This document shows positions 1 through 8,916 of a stretch of 64,000 nt of DNA, in pieces. The translations under genes were made by a program, and so were the position numbers. Every line of letters begins with the position of its first letter. The first letter of the stretch is position 1. The DNA is from Pseudomonas kermanshahensis (GTDB lineage Bacteria; Pseudomonadota; Gammaproteobacteria; Pseudomonadales; Pseudomonadaceae), in the NCBI RefSeq assembly GCF_014269205.2, contig NZ_JABWRY020000003.1, positions 110,626 to 174,625 on the forward strand, given 5' to 3'. The notes beneath the pieces were generated by a model that was not told the DNA's origin, made no database searches, and saw only the letters and a program-made list of their open reading frames with translations.

Positions 1-1088
1 ACCAATTCGTCCTGGGCCCGCACGGCCTCCTGCTGGGCGTTTTCACGTTCGAGCACGGCGCTCTTGAGGCGGGTGTTGAGGCCTTCAAGGTCGGCGGTAC
101 GTTCGGCCACGCGCTTTTCCAGCTCTTGACGGCCACGGGCCTCGAAGTCGATGCGGTCGATGTAATGCCGGCGCCGCTGCATCACCAGGCCGGCCAGCAG
201 CACCAGCACCAGCAACGTGCCGGCACCGATGGCCATCACCGTCTGCACCGAGCGGTCGACCAGGATGCGCGGGGCGAGGATGCTGACCTGCCAGCCGGTT
301 TCCTTGATGTCGCGGGTCTGGGTGATCCACGCGTCCTGGTTCAGCACCAAGGGTTGCGGGGCCTGGGTCGGGTACGGCTGGATGGCGATGATCGCCTGGC
401 GCTCGGCCTCGGTCAGCGCGCGGGTGGCGCGGAAGCGCCAGTCCGGCCGAGAGGTGAGGATGACCACGCCGTTATGGTCGGTCAGCAACAGTTGCTCGGG
501 GGTACGGCCCCAGAGGGTTTCGGTGTGGTCGAGGTCGACCTTGACCACCAGCACGCCCACGATCCGCTCGCGGTCGCGCACGGCGGCGGCGAAGAAGTAG
601 CCACGCTTGGCCGAGGTGGTGCCCTGGCCAAAGAAGCGCCCCAGGTGGCCGGCCATGGCTTCGTTGAAGTAGGGGCGGAAGGCGAAGTTGCGACCGACGA
701 AACTGTCGTGCTTGTCCCAGTTGGAGGCGGCCAGGGTATTGCCGCTGACGTCCATCAGGTACATGACCTCGGCACCGGTCTGCTGGACGATGTCCTTGAG
801 CAGGCGGTTGGCGTTGGTCACCGCTTCCAGGCGGAACGGGTCGGCCAGCACGCCGCGCAGCGCCGGCAGGTCGCCGAGGATTTGCGGCAGGGTTTCGTAG
901 CGGTGCAGGGTGCCCAGCAGGTTGGCGACGTACAGGTCGAGGGTCTGGCGATTCTGCGAGGCCAGCTCTTCCTGGTAATAGCGCTCGGCCAGATGATGCA
1001 GCGGCCACAGCAGTGGGATCAGGCACACGGCCAGCAGGGCCAGGCTGCGCCAGCGGGGACGGCGTGGGGGCGTGGGTTTCGCGATCAT
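1..1088 (-). CDS. dctB: C4-dicarboxylate sensor histidine kinase DctB (5' part only)
   Basis: Open reading frame running off the left edge, so only about the first 362 residues are present. It starts MIAKPTPPRRPRW, followed by one membrane segment (about residues 14-30, SLALLAVCLIPLLWPL). Next comes a long periplasmic PAS-like sensor domain with the DctB-style stretch YLMDVSGNTLAASNW and the repeat FRPYFNEAMAG. A second membrane segment (VMAIGAGTLLVLVLLAGLVM) leads into a cytoplasmic coiled coil rich in E, R and Q. The kinase core would lie outside the window. In the family, DctB senses succinate/fumarate/malate and phosphorylates DctD, which activates sigma-54-dependent dctA. Assignment is from domain layout and sequence style; another dCache-type kinase is possible. 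Confidence 0.8.
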   Translation of the reverse strand, partial: MIAKPTPPRRPRWRSLALLAVCLIPLLWPLHHLAERYYQEELASQNRQTLDLYVANLLGTLHRYETLPQILGDLPALRGVLADPFRLEAVTNANRLLKDIVQQTGAEVMYLMDVSGNTLAASNWDKHDSFVGRNFAFRPYFNEAMAGHLGRFFGQGTTSAKRGYFFAAAVRDRERIVGVLVVKVDLDHTETLWGRTPEQLLLTDHNGVVILTSRPDWRFRATRALTEAERQAIIAIQPYPTQAPQPLVLNQDAWITQTRDIKETGWQVSILAPRILVDRSVQTVMAIGAGTLLVLVLLAGLVMQRRRHYIDRIDFEARGRQELEKRVAERTADLEGLNTRLKSAVLERENAQQEAVRAQDEL

Positions 1089-1126
1089 CAGGTCAATGCG
1101 CCAGAAAAGTCTGACGCAATTATGCG

Positions 1127-1987
1127 CTACTTGAGGCAGTCGATCAGCGCCTGCTGCCAGTGCGGCAGGCTGATGTGCCATTGCTGGGCCAAGCGTGAGC
1201 AGTCCAAGCGTGAATTGAGTGGCCTGCGGGCGGGTGTGGGGTATTCGCTGGACGGGATCGGCTGCAGTTCGGCACAGGGTAACCCTTGCGCCCGCAACTG
1301 CTCGGCGATCGCCTGGGCGAAACCGAACCAGGAGGTCTCACCTTGCGCAGTGAGGTGGTAGGTGCCCCAGTCGCCAGCCTGCCCAGCGTGCCAGCGCTCG
1401 ATCAGCGTGCGGGTGCTGGCAGCAAGGGTAGCGGCAGACGTCGGCGCGCCAATCTGGTCGTTCACCACGCGCAGTTGGGGTTTTTCCTGCAGCAGGCGCT
1501 GCATTGTCAGCAGGAAGTTGCGCCCATACAGCGAGTAGACCCAGCTGGTGCGCAGGATCAGGTGCTGGCCGGCCACCGCAGTAATCGCCTGCTCGCCGGC
1601 CAGTTTGCTGTGGCCATAAACCCCCAGGGGGTTGGGCGTGTCTTGTTCGGTATAGGGCGTGGCCTTGCTGCCGTCGAAGACGTAGTCGGTGGAGTAGTGG
1701 ATGAGCGGCGCACCCAGCTGTGCTGCTTCTTCGGCGAGCACGCGGGGGCCATGGGCATTGATTGCAAAGGCCAGCTCGGGCTCTTGTTCGGCCTGGTCCA
1801 CCGCCGTGTAGGCAGCAGCGTTTATGATCAGGTCGGGAGCGAGCCGGCGCAGCGGCTCGCGCAGGGCCTCGGGCTGTGCCAGGTCGAGGTGCTCGCGGCC
1901 AAGCACGTGTAGCTCGCCAAGCCCGGCCAACTGCGCCTGCAGCGCTTGGGCAACCTGGCCATTACGGCCGCAGACGACGATTTTCAT
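1127..1987 (-). CDS. rmlD: dTDP-4-dehydrorhamnose reductase
   Basis: 286 aa, the normal length for RmlD/RfbD. It catalyses the last step of dTDP-L-rhamnose synthesis, the NAD(P)H reduction of dTDP-4-keto-L-rhamnose. An N-terminal Rossmann motif (VVCGRNGQVAQAL, GxxGQVG-like), the conserved NAAAYTAVDQAE segment, the short-chain dehydrogenase STDYVFDG and the YGHSKLAGE catalytic Tyr/Lys segment are all visible. It is last in the rmlBACD operon; its start overlaps the rmlC stop by 4 bp, implying translational coupling. Cytoplasmic. The product feeds rhamnolipid, LPS core or exopolysaccharide synthesis; no glycosyltransferase gene is adjacent. Confidence 0.96.
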   Translation of the reverse strand: MKIVVCGRNGQVAQALQAQLAGLGELHVLGREHLDLAQPEALREPLRRLAPDLIINAAAYTAVDQAEQEPELAFAINAHGPRVLAEEAAQLGAPLIHYSTDYVFDGSKATPYTEQDTPNPLGVYGHSKLAGEQAITAVAGQHLILRTSWVYSLYGRNFLLTMQRLLQEKPQLRVVNDQIGAPTSAATLAASTRTLIERWHAGQAGDWGTYHLTAQGETSWFGFAQAIAEQLRAQGLPCAELQPIPSSEYPTPARRPLNSRLDCSRLAQQWHISLPHWQQALIDCLK

Positions 1988-2529
1988 GGCAGCAGTTGCG
2001 CCTCGCTCAGCGGTACGCCGACCTTGTCTTTGTCCGACAGCACCGGCGGCCCCGCGAGTTGCCAGTCGATGGCCAGCTCAGCGTCGTCCCAGCGGATGCA
2101 ACGGTCTGCGCCAGGGTTGTAGTAGTCCGTGGTCTTGTAGAGAAACTCGGCCGATTCGCTGACCACCGAGAAGCCGTGGGCGAACCCCGGTGGAATCCAC
2201 AGTTGCCGATGATTATCGGCCGACAGGTGCACCGCGACCCATTTGCCGAACGTGGGCGAGCTCCTGCGCACGTCCACGGCAATGTCGCGTATCTCGCCCT
2301 GTACCACCCGCACCAGTTTGCCCTGGGTGTTTTCCACCTGATAGTGCAGGCCGCGCAACACGCCTTTGACGGAGCGCGAGTGGTTGTCCTGGACAAAGCT
2401 CACGGTGACGCCGGTGTGCTTCGCGAATTCGCGGGCATTGAAGGCTTCGAAGAAGAAGCCACGGCTGTCACCGTATACCGTTGGCTCGATGATCAGTACG
2501 TCAGGGATCTCGGTGGGGATGATGTTCAT
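1984..2529 (-). CDS. rmlC: dTDP-4-dehydrorhamnose 3,5-epimerase
   Basis: 181 aa, typical RmlC length. Converts dTDP-4-keto-6-deoxy-D-glucose to the L-rhamno form. It shows the family start ([26 protein letters not shown]), the cupin core [20 protein letters not shown] with the catalytic His, and [15 protein letters not shown]. Overlaps rmlA by 4 bp and rmlD by 4 bp, so the three are co-translated. Confidence 0.96.
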   Translation of the reverse strand: MNIIPTEIPDVLIIEPTVYGDSRGFFFEAFNAREFAKHTGVTVSFVQDNHSRSVKGVLRGLHYQVENTQGKLVRVVQGEIRDIAVDVRRSSPTFGKWVAVHLSADNHRQLWIPPGFAHGFSVVSESAEFLYKTTDYYNPGADRCIRWDDAELAIDWQLAGPPVLSDKDKVGVPLSEAQLLP

Positions 2530-3401
2530 GCAGACTCGTTTGCCAATTTGCCCAGGTACTGACCGTAACCGGTCTTCTTAAGTTTTTCAGCCTTTGCCAG
2601 CAGCTGGTCACGGGTGATCCAGCCCTTGTTGAAGGCGATTTCTTCCAGGCAGGCCACTTTCAGCCCCTGGCGGTTCTCGATGGTTTGCACATATTGCGAG
2701 GCATCCAGCAGGCTCTCGTGGGTGCCGGTGTCGAGCCAGGCGAAGCCACGACCAAAGCGCTCCACGCGCAAGTCGCCGCGCTTGAGGTAGGCATTGGTGA
2801 CATCGGTGATCTCAAGCTCGCCGCGCTCCGAGGGGCGAATGCCTTTGGCGATTTCGACCACGTCGTTGTCGTAGAAGTACAGGCCCGTCACGGCATAGCT
2901 GGACTTGGGCTTGAGTGGCTTCTCTTCGATGGACAGCGCGTTGCCCTGCTCGTCGAACTCGACCACACCGAAGCGCTCCGGGTCCTTGACCCAATAGCCG
3001 AACACGGTGGCGCCGCTGGGGTGGCTGACCGCGCGCTGCAACTGTTCGGTGAAGCTCTGGCCGTGGAAGATGTTGTCACCGAGGATGAGGCAGACCGAGT
3101 CGTCACCGATAAACTCCTCACCGATCAGGAATGCCTGGGCCAGGCCGTCGGGTGATGGCTGCTCGGCATAGCTGATGCGAATGCCGAACTGGCTGCCATC
3201 GCCGAACAGCTGGCGATACTGAGGCAGGTCCTGGGGCGTGGAGATCAGCAGGATGTCGCGGATATCGGCGAGCATCAGCACCGAGATCGGGTAGTAGATC
3301 ATCGGCTTGTCATAAATCGGCAGCAGTTGCTTGGATACCCCGAGGGTGATGGGGTGCAGGCGGGTGCCGGATCCTCCGGCCAGGACGATGCCCTTGGTCA
3401 T
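2526..3401 (-). CDS. rmlA: glucose-1-phosphate thymidylyltransferase
   Basis: Start placed at the ATG giving [15 protein letters not shown], 25 codons inside the longest frame: the family always begins just before this nucleotide-binding loop, and this ATG overlaps the rmlB stop by 4 bp. The protein is 291 aa, normal for RmlA. It makes dTDP-glucose from dTTP and glucose-1-phosphate. The G-G-S-G-T-R-L signature, [24 protein letters not shown] and EEKPLKPKS blocks are all present. First committed enzyme of the pathway, and in homologues feedback-inhibited by dTDP-rhamnose. Confidence 0.96.
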   Translation of the reverse strand: MTKGIVLAGGSGTRLHPITLGVSKQLLPIYDKPMIYYPISVLMLADIRDILLISTPQDLPQYRQLFGDGSQFGIRISYAEQPSPDGLAQAFLIGEEFIGDDSVCLILGDNIFHGQSFTEQLQRAVSHPSGATVFGYWVKDPERFGVVEFDEQGNALSIEEKPLKPKSSYAVTGLYFYDNDVVEIAKGIRPSERGELEITDVTNAYLKRGDLRVERFGRGFAWLDTGTHESLLDASQYVQTIENRQGLKVACLEEIAFNKGWITRDQLLAKAEKLKKTGYGQYLGKLANESA

Positions 3402-4480
3402 GCAATGAGCTCCTTGATGTCGGTATTGCCCAGGCGTTCCCCCTGGTAGCTGCCATCCTGGACATGGCGGCACCACTGCAGGTTATCCAGGTACCACTGC
3501 ACGGTCTTGCGCAGCCCGGTGGCGAAGGTTTCCTGCGGTACCCAGCCCAGCTCCCGTTCGATCTTGCTGGCATCGATGGCATAGCGCAGGTCATGGCCGG
3601 GGCGGTCCTGAACGTAGGTGATCAGGTCTGCATAACGGGCCACGCCTTCAGGGTGCTGTGGCGCCAGCTCGTCGAGCAGGGCACAGATGGCGTGGACCAC
3701 GTCGAGGTTCTTCTGCTCGTTGTGGCCGCCGATATTGTACGTTTCGCCGACCTCGCCGCGGCTCACCACCTCAAGCAACGCCCGGGCGTGGTCTTCTACG
3801 AACAGCCAGTCGCGCACCTGCTGGCCATTGCCGTACACCGGCAGTGGCTTGCCGGCCAGGGCATTGAGGATCATCAGCGGGATCAGCTTTTCAGGGAAAT
3901 GGTACGGGCCGTAATTGTTCGAGCAGTTGGTGATCAGTACCGGCAGGCCATACGTGCGGTGCCAGGCGCGTACCAGGTGGTCCGAGGCGGCCTTGCTCGC
4001 CGAATAGGGGGAGCTGGGCGCATACGGCGTGGTCTCGTGGAACAGGTCGTTGGCGCCATGCAGGTCGCCATACACTTCGTCGGTGGAGATATGGTGAAAG
4101 CGGAACGCACGGCGCTGCTCGGCAGGCAGGCGGCTCCACCAGGCACGGGTAGCTTCGAGCAGGGCATAGGTGCCGACGATATTGGTCTGGATGAACGCTG
4201 CCGGGCCGTCGATCGAACGGTCCACATGGGATTCGGCAGCCAGGTGCATGATTGCGTCGGGCTGGAAGCGCTCGAGTACGGCACTGACTGTCGCCGCATC
4301 AGCGATATCGGCCTGGACGAATTCGTAACGGGTATTGTTGGCGATGCTTTGCAGCGACTCGAGGTTGCCGGCGTAGGTCAGCTTGTCGAGGTTCAGCACT
4401 TCGTGTTCGGTGTTGCCGATCAGGTGACGGACCAGCGCCGAGCCAATGAAGCCGGCGCCGCCTGTGACGAGTATGCGCAT
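3398..4480 (-). CDS. rmlB: dTDP-glucose 4,6-dehydratase
   Basis: First gene of the rmlBACD operon, 360 aa. The start chosen ([15 protein letters not shown]) sits 8 codons inside the longest frame because the NAD-binding GxxGxxG motif normally begins at residue 7-8. [13 protein letters not shown], the [10 protein letters not shown] active site and [12 protein letters not shown] (catalytic Tyr and Lys) are intact. It converts dTDP-glucose to the 4-keto-6-deoxy sugar in the cytoplasm. The promoter should lie in 4481-4746, shared with the divergent aguA. Confidence 0.96.
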   Translation of the reverse strand: MRILVTGGAGFIGSALVRHLIGNTEHEVLNLDKLTYAGNLESLQSIANNTRYEFVQADIADAATVSAVLERFQPDAIMHLAAESHVDRSIDGPAAFIQTNIVGTYALLEATRAWWSRLPAEQRRAFRFHHISTDEVYGDLHGANDLFHETTPYAPSSPYSASKAASDHLVRAWHRTYGLPVLITNCSNNYGPYHFPEKLIPLMILNALAGKPLPVYGNGQQVRDWLFVEDHARALLEVVSRGEVGETYNIGGHNEQKNLDVVHAICALLDELAPQHPEGVARYADLITYVQDRPGHDLRYAIDASKIERELGWVPQETFATGLRKTVQWYLDNLQWCRHVQDGSYQGERLGNTDIKELIA

Positions 4481-4586
4481 CTCAAGTCGCCTCTGGTAAA
4501 CCAAGTTCTATGGCATGCAGCCTAGCTCGTCGGCTAGGGTGGTGGCAGACAAATATCATGGGTTTGAGCGTGATCATGATGGATAT

Positions 4587-4663
4587 GCCGATTGATATCG
4601 ATCTAATAAGGGGTAAGGCTTTGCCGATCGGCTATTTTTGCTTTTAAAGCCGATATATATCGG
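4587..4663. promoter_or_regulatory. cluster of CCGAT-containing palindromes between rmlB and aguA
   Basis: Three related elements lie in 77 bp: imperfect GCCGATTGATATCGAT at 4587-4602, perfect 10-bp GCCGATCGGC at 4623-4632, and perfect 14-bp CCGATATATATCGG at 4650-4663. They lie 84-160 bp upstream of the aguA start in the divergent intergenic region. They look like repeated operators for a dimeric repressor or activator. In P. aeruginosa aguBA is repressed by the TetR-type AguR, but no aguR is visible next to this gene, so the cognate protein is unknown. Confidence 0.45.
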
Positions 4664-4746
4664 TTATAAATTTGCCATCGCTGCTCCTACCCCCATCGAC
4701 CAACGCCCCAGCGCACATCGGCTCAGGGCCTACGCAGAGGTTAACC

Positions 4747-5853
4747 ATGAAAACCCTCAATTCTACCCCCCGTGCCGACGGCTTCCACATGCCCGCTGAA
4801 TGGGCGCCGCAGACCCAGGTCTGGATGGTCTGGCCGGAGCGTTCGGACAACTGGCGCCTGGGTGGCAAACCGGCACAGGCCGCTCATGTGACATTGGCCA
4901 AGGCGATCGCCCGCTTCGAGCCAGTGACCGTGGGTGTTTCTGCTGGCCAGTACGAGAACGCACGCCGTCAGCTCGACCTGCCGAACATCCGCGTCGTGGA
5001 AATCAGCAATGACGACGCCTGGGTGCGCGACACCGGCCCGACCTTCGTCATCAACGACCACGGCGAAGTGCGCGGCGTGGACTGGGGCTTCAATGCCTGG
5101 GGCGGCTTCGATGGCGGGCTCTACGCACCCTGGAACCGTGACGAGGAACTGGCCGCCAAGGTCTTGGAAATGGAGCGCTGCCAGCGCTACCAAACCGAGG
5201 GCTTCGTGCTGGAGGGTGGCTCGATCCACGTGGACGGCGAGGGCACGGTGATCACCACCGAAGAATGCCTGCTCAACCGTAACCGCAACCCGCACCTGGG
5301 CCGTGAGGAAATCGAAGCGGTCCTGCGTGAGCAGTTGGCCGTCGATACCGTGGTCTGGCTGCCGGACGGCCTGTACAACGACGAGACCGACGGCCACGTC
5401 GACAACTTCTGCTGTTACGTGCGCCCGGGCGAAGTGTTACTGGCCTGGACCGATGATTCCAACGACCCCAACTACGCCCGCTGCCACGCGGCAATGGACG
5501 TGTTGAAAAACACCCGCGACGCCAAAGGCCGTGAGTTTGTGGTGCACAAGATGCCGATCCCGGGCCCGCTGTACGCCACGGCTGAAGAGTGTGCTGGCGT
5601 CGACCAAGTGGCCGGTAGCCAGGAGCGCGACCCGTCGGTGCGCCTGGCCGGCTCGTACGTGAACTTCCTGATCGTCAATGGCGGCATCATCGCGCCGAGC
5701 TTCGATGACCCCGCCGATGCCCAGGCCAGAGCCATCCTGGCCGAGCTCTTCCCGGATCATGAAGTGGTCATGATCCCAGGCCGTGAATTGTTGTTGGGGG
5801 GCGGCAATATCCACTGCCTGACCCAGCAGCAGCCGGCGCCAGTCAAGCGCTGA
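4747..5853 (+). CDS. aguA: agmatine deiminase
   Basis: 368 aa from [13 protein letters not shown], preceded by AGAGG at about 8 bp; a longer in-frame start at 4672 is rejected because it adds 25 unconserved residues. Hydrolyses agmatine to N-carbamoylputrescine and ammonia (arginine decarboxylase route to putrescine). Guanidine-group-modifying enzyme fold: [12 protein letters not shown] and GGFDGG near the N-terminus, [10 protein letters not shown] with the catalytic His, and GGGNIHC with the nucleophile Cys at residue 357. The next pathway gene aguB is not adjacent. A strong terminator follows directly. Confidence 0.95.
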   Translation: MKTLNSTPRADGFHMPAEWAPQTQVWMVWPERSDNWRLGGKPAQAAHVTLAKAIARFEPVTVGVSAGQYENARRQLDLPNIRVVEISNDDAWVRDTGPTFVINDHGEVRGVDWGFNAWGGFDGGLYAPWNRDEELAAKVLEMERCQRYQTEGFVLEGGSIHVDGEGTVITTEECLLNRNRNPHLGREEIEAVLREQLAVDTVVWLPDGLYNDETDGHVDNFCCYVRPGEVLLAWTDDSNDPNYARCHAAMDVLKNTRDAKGREFVVHKMPIPGPLYATAEECAGVDQVAGSQERDPSVRLAGSYVNFLIVNGGIIAPSFDDPADAQARAILAELFPDHEVVMIPGRELLLGGGNIHCLTQQQPAPVKR

Positions 5854-5866
5854 GACCACCCTGAAT

Positions 5867-5897
5867 AAAAAGGCCCGTCATACGACGGGCCTTTTTT
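5867..5897 (+). terminator. intrinsic terminator of aguA
   Basis: GGCCCGTC / GACGGGCC arms with a 4-nt loop, flanked by A5 on the left and T6 on the right, 14 bp after the aguA stop. Confidence 0.9.
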
Positions 5898-6041
5898 CGG
5901 GTGACCTTTCCAAGCGACGTCCGGCCGCCTGAGTGGCATACGTTTTGTATTGTTTTTCAATTAGATAGCTCGAATGGGTCGGGCTCTCTGATCTGTAACA
6001 ATGCCTACGTAAATTAGCCGCTCACGGGCAAAGGAGTACGT

Positions 6042-6245
6042 GTGGAAATGAACGCAGCAAGTGAGTCGGCTTTGTGCCCATCGGCAGTTAACCACCCATC
6101 GCTCAAGCTGTTGGCGCAGTGGTTGAAGCACCATGGAAACATCCAGGTCAGGACGACCGACCCACGACGTCTGCTTGCCGGGCGATACCCGCAAGGGCTG
6201 ATCAGTGAAGCAGAGATGCAGGCGCTGATGGCGGTGTGGCACTGA
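6042..6245 (+). CDS. small protein of unknown function (67 aa)
   Basis: GTG start (GTG-GAA-ATG) five bases after a clean AAAGGAG ribosome site at 6030-6036, which is the main reason to believe it. An in-frame ATG two codons later could also serve. No membrane segment; C-terminal half RYPQGLISEAEMQALMAVWH looks helical. I recognise no family. It stands alone between the aguA terminator and a REP doublet. Confidence 0.6.
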   Translation: MEMNAASESALCPSAVNHPSLKLLAQWLKHHGNIQVRTTDPRRLLAGRYPQGLISEAEMQALMAVWH

Positions 6246-6267
6246 TCTCATCGGTTTTACCGGTGCT

Positions 6268-6346
6268 GGCCCCTTCGCAGCACAAGGCTGCTCCTACAGG
6301 TGGCGTGCGATCCCTGTAGGAGCAGCCTTGTGCTGCGAAGAGGCCG
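6268..6346. repeat. REP doublet (inverted pair)
   Basis: Two inverted copies of the GCAGCACAAGGCTGCTCCTACAGG-type element, about 12 bp apart, after the fiu-type receptor stop. Confidence 0.85.
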
Positions 6347-6362
6347 GTACAGGCAACAAAGA

Positions 6363-8447
6363 TCAGAAGCGGTAAGTGCTCGTCACCACCAGGCTCCGCG
6401 GATCGCCCACCTGGATCTGCGCCGCACTGGTCGCCGAGCTGTAGTAGGTCTTGTCGGCAATGTTGTTCAACGCCGCCCGCACATCCCAGTCGTGGGTGCG
6501 GTAGCCGGCCAGCGCATCCCAGCGGCCGTAGCCTGGCAACACCGTGGTGTTCTGGTTGTCGGCATAACGCTCCCCCACCAACGTCAAGCCGGTCTCGGCG
6601 TACCAGCCCAATTCCGGTTTCCAGGTCACGAACAGGCTGGCATTACGCTTGGCCACGTCGTTGATGCGGTTGCCTTCCTGGTTATTGTTGTCTTTGACGA
6701 TGGTCGCATCCTGCAGGCCGATGCCCCCGCGCACGTACCAGTTGCCGACGATATTGCCGGTGGCGGTCAGCTCGATGCCTCGGGAGCGTTGCAAGCCGCT
6801 GAGCAGGGTGATTTCCGGGTTTTCCGGGTCACGCGTGCGGCGGTTGTACAGCTCCAGTTCATACACGGCGAGGGTGGTGGTGAGGCGCTGGTCGAACCAG
6901 TCGCTCTTGACCCCGATCTCCTTCTGGCGGGTCAGCTCTGGCCCGGTGTCGTTGGTGTTGCCCGGCGCGCCGGGGGTGATGCCGATCAGGCCACCGCCCA
7001 CTGGCGAGAAGGTCTTGCTCCACGATGCATAGAAGGAGTGGTCGCGCCACGGCGTGTAGACCACACCCAGGCGCGGGCTGGTGGTGTTGCTGTCCTGCGG
7101 CTCGGTCAGGCCATCCTTGTTGGTGGTCTCTACCTCGAACTGGTCGAAACGCACGCCGGCGAGCACCTGCCATTGATCGTTCAGGCGGACCTGGTCTTGC
7201 AGGTAGAGGCCACGGCTTTGGACCACGGTGTGGTTGTCGCTCGACAGTAACATTGGGCCCGTGTGCTGCCGGCTGCGGTCGGGGTTGCCAACGTCCAGGC
7301 TGGGCACACTATTAGGCGCAGCGGTGTACAGGGTCGGGTCACGCCGTTGGCTGCCGAACTCCAAGCCCACCAACAGCTTGTGCTCCAGCCCCACGGTAGT
7401 GAAGTCGCCCTCGGCTTCGAGGTTGTTGAACAGGTTGCGGGTGTTCAGGTCCTGTTGCCAGCGCTGGCGGGTGACAGTGTTGGTGCTGGCGTTGTAGCCC
7501 GTCGCATAGGTGTTGTCGAACTCGCTGTCGAGCTTGAACAGGCCGAGGGTGTGGCGCAGTTGCCAGGTTTCGTTCAGCTGGTAGTTGAGCCGCGAGCGCA
7601 GCGACTGGGCGCGGTCATCGATGTAGTCGCGCTGGGTATCGCTGTAGGTGGTGCTGCGGCTGACGTCGGCGGGGCGGCCATTGACCCCGGGGATACCGCG
7701 GTCTGGTGTGCGGTTGTAGCGGCTGTATTCGTACTGCACCAGCCAGTTCAGGTCGGGCGAGAGCTGCCAGCTCATCGACGGGGCGAAGAGCTGGCGGCTG
7801 CCATCGATGCCGTCGCGGAAGCTGTTGTTGTCCTGGTTGCCCAGGTTCAGGCGCAGGCTGATGGTATCGCTAGGGTCTGCGCTGAGGTCGGCGTACAGGC
7901 TGCGCAAATCTTCGCTGCCGCCTTGCGCCTCGATGCTCGAACGGCGGCCGTGCTCCGGCGCCTTGCTGACGCGGTTGACGATGCCACCCTGGCTGCCGCG
8001 GCCATACAACACCGCTGCGGGCCCTTTGAGCACCTCGACCCGCTCGATGTTGTTGAGGTCGCGAATGTACTGGCTGTCGTCGCGAATGCCGTCCAGGTAG
8101 AAATCGTTGCTGGCCTCGAAGCCGCGGATGCGCACGCTGTCGAAGCGCGTGTCGGCGCCGCTGCTGACGTTGGGGATGCCCTCAAGTGCCTTGCCCAGGG
8201 TGTTGTTGCCGTAGTCCAGCACGTTGGCGGTCTTGACCGTGTCGATGGCCTGGGGCACGTAGCGCACGGGGGTCGAGGTGCGCGTCGCGGTACTGACTTC
8301 CTTGACCCGCGGGTTGTCCTCCTCGCGCTCGCCTTCGGCAGTCACTGACATTTCCGGCAGGGTGGTGGTGGCAGCGGTGGCCAGGCTGGCGCTGAACAGC
8401 AGCGACAGGCCAAGCGTCAGCGGAGAGAGGCGGCAGGGTACAAGCAT
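6363..8447 (-). CDS. TonB-dependent catecholate-type siderophore receptor
   Basis: 694 aa outer-membrane receptor. Signal peptide (LTLGLSLLFSASLATAA), then a TonB-box-like LPEMSVTAEGE. The plug domain holds VPQAIDTVKTANVLDYG, SVRIRGFEASNDFYLDGIRDD and VEVLKGPAAVLYGRGSQGG. A 22-strand barrel ends in the outer-membrane signature STYRF (terminal Phe). There is no N-terminal signalling (STN) domain, so it should not drive a surface-signalling sigma factor. Plug sequence is Fiu-like (monomeric catechol/dihydroxybenzoylserine iron). Probably Fur-regulated (see 8488-8506). Confidence 0.9.
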   Translation of the reverse strand: MLVPCRLSPLTLGLSLLFSASLATAATTTLPEMSVTAEGEREEDNPRVKEVSTATRTSTPVRYVPQAIDTVKTANVLDYGNNTLGKALEGIPNVSSGADTRFDSVRIRGFEASNDFYLDGIRDDSQYIRDLNNIERVEVLKGPAAVLYGRGSQGGIVNRVSKAPEHGRRSSIEAQGGSEDLRSLYADLSADPSDTISLRLNLGNQDNNSFRDGIDGSRQLFAPSMSWQLSPDLNWLVQYEYSRYNRTPDRGIPGVNGRPADVSRSTTYSDTQRDYIDDRAQSLRSRLNYQLNETWQLRHTLGLFKLDSEFDNTYATGYNASTNTVTRQRWQQDLNTRNLFNNLEAEGDFTTVGLEHKLLVGLEFGSQRRDPTLYTAAPNSVPSLDVGNPDRSRQHTGPMLLSSDNHTVVQSRGLYLQDQVRLNDQWQVLAGVRFDQFEVETTNKDGLTEPQDSNTTSPRLGVVYTPWRDHSFYASWSKTFSPVGGGLIGITPGAPGNTNDTGPELTRQKEIGVKSDWFDQRLTTTLAVYELELYNRRTRDPENPEITLLSGLQRSRGIELTATGNIVGNWYVRGGIGLQDATIVKDNNNQEGNRINDVAKRNASLFVTWKPELGWYAETGLTLVGERYADNQNTTVLPGYGRWDALAGYRTHDWDVRAALNNIADKTYYSSATSAAQIQVGDPRSLVVTSTYRF

Positions 8448-8487
8448 GGAGGCATCCGGACCGTGGCAGGTGAGAAAGGGTGCGAAT

Positions 8488-8506
8488 GGTAATGCTTGCT
8501 ATTTAC
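8488..8506 (-). promoter_or_regulatory. candidate Fur box upstream of the siderophore receptor
   Basis: GGTAATGCTTGCTATTTAC matches 11 of 19 positions of the classical Fur box GATAATGATAATCATTATC. It sits 41-59 bp before the receptor start. The match is modest; iron repression is expected for the family. Confidence 0.4.
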
Positions 8507-8717
8507 TGTTGCTTGGGTATTTGTAAAGGGTTGTCTTTACATATGTATCACTTTGTAACTGCCGCTGTTGTATGCTCCGCGCCCATGAAAGCTGCCGGGT
8601 TGGTCAAAGCGACATTTCTGACAGAAGAAAAAATGCCCTCTGATAGCGCCAACAGGCATGGAAATGCACCAGCGGCCTGGGGAATTTTGGTTATATCAAC
8701 CTGCATTTCACGATTTT

Positions 8718-8747
8718 TTGACATTTGTAATCGCACACCGCTAGGAT
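8718..8747 (+). promoter_or_regulatory. candidate sigma-70 promoter for the OprD-family porin
   Basis: TTGACA, 18-bp spacer, TAGGAT. Transcription would give a leader of about 160 nt before the porin start. Confidence 0.35.
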
Positions 8748-8916
8748 TCGGCCAACGCCTGCTGGCCATGACATGGCCATGCTGCTGTAAAAGGCCACCG
8801 TGCGATTGCCGGCAAGCCTTTCAGTCTGGATCCGCATAGCGTCGAACCTACGAAGGGGCGTTGGTTCCTGGCGTCATATTGCGAAGCGTTTTTGATTAAG
8901 AAATAAGGAAAACAAC

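Larger units (their letters stand above)
8448..8916. other. intergenic region between two divergent outer-membrane protein genes
   Basis: 469 bp without a convincing gene. Left part: Fur-like box. Right part: promoter-like TTGACA at 8718-8723 and TAGGAT at 8742-8747. The short open frames here (for example 8480-8839 plus, 8548-8769 minus) lack ribosome sites and sensible composition. Confidence 0.6.
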
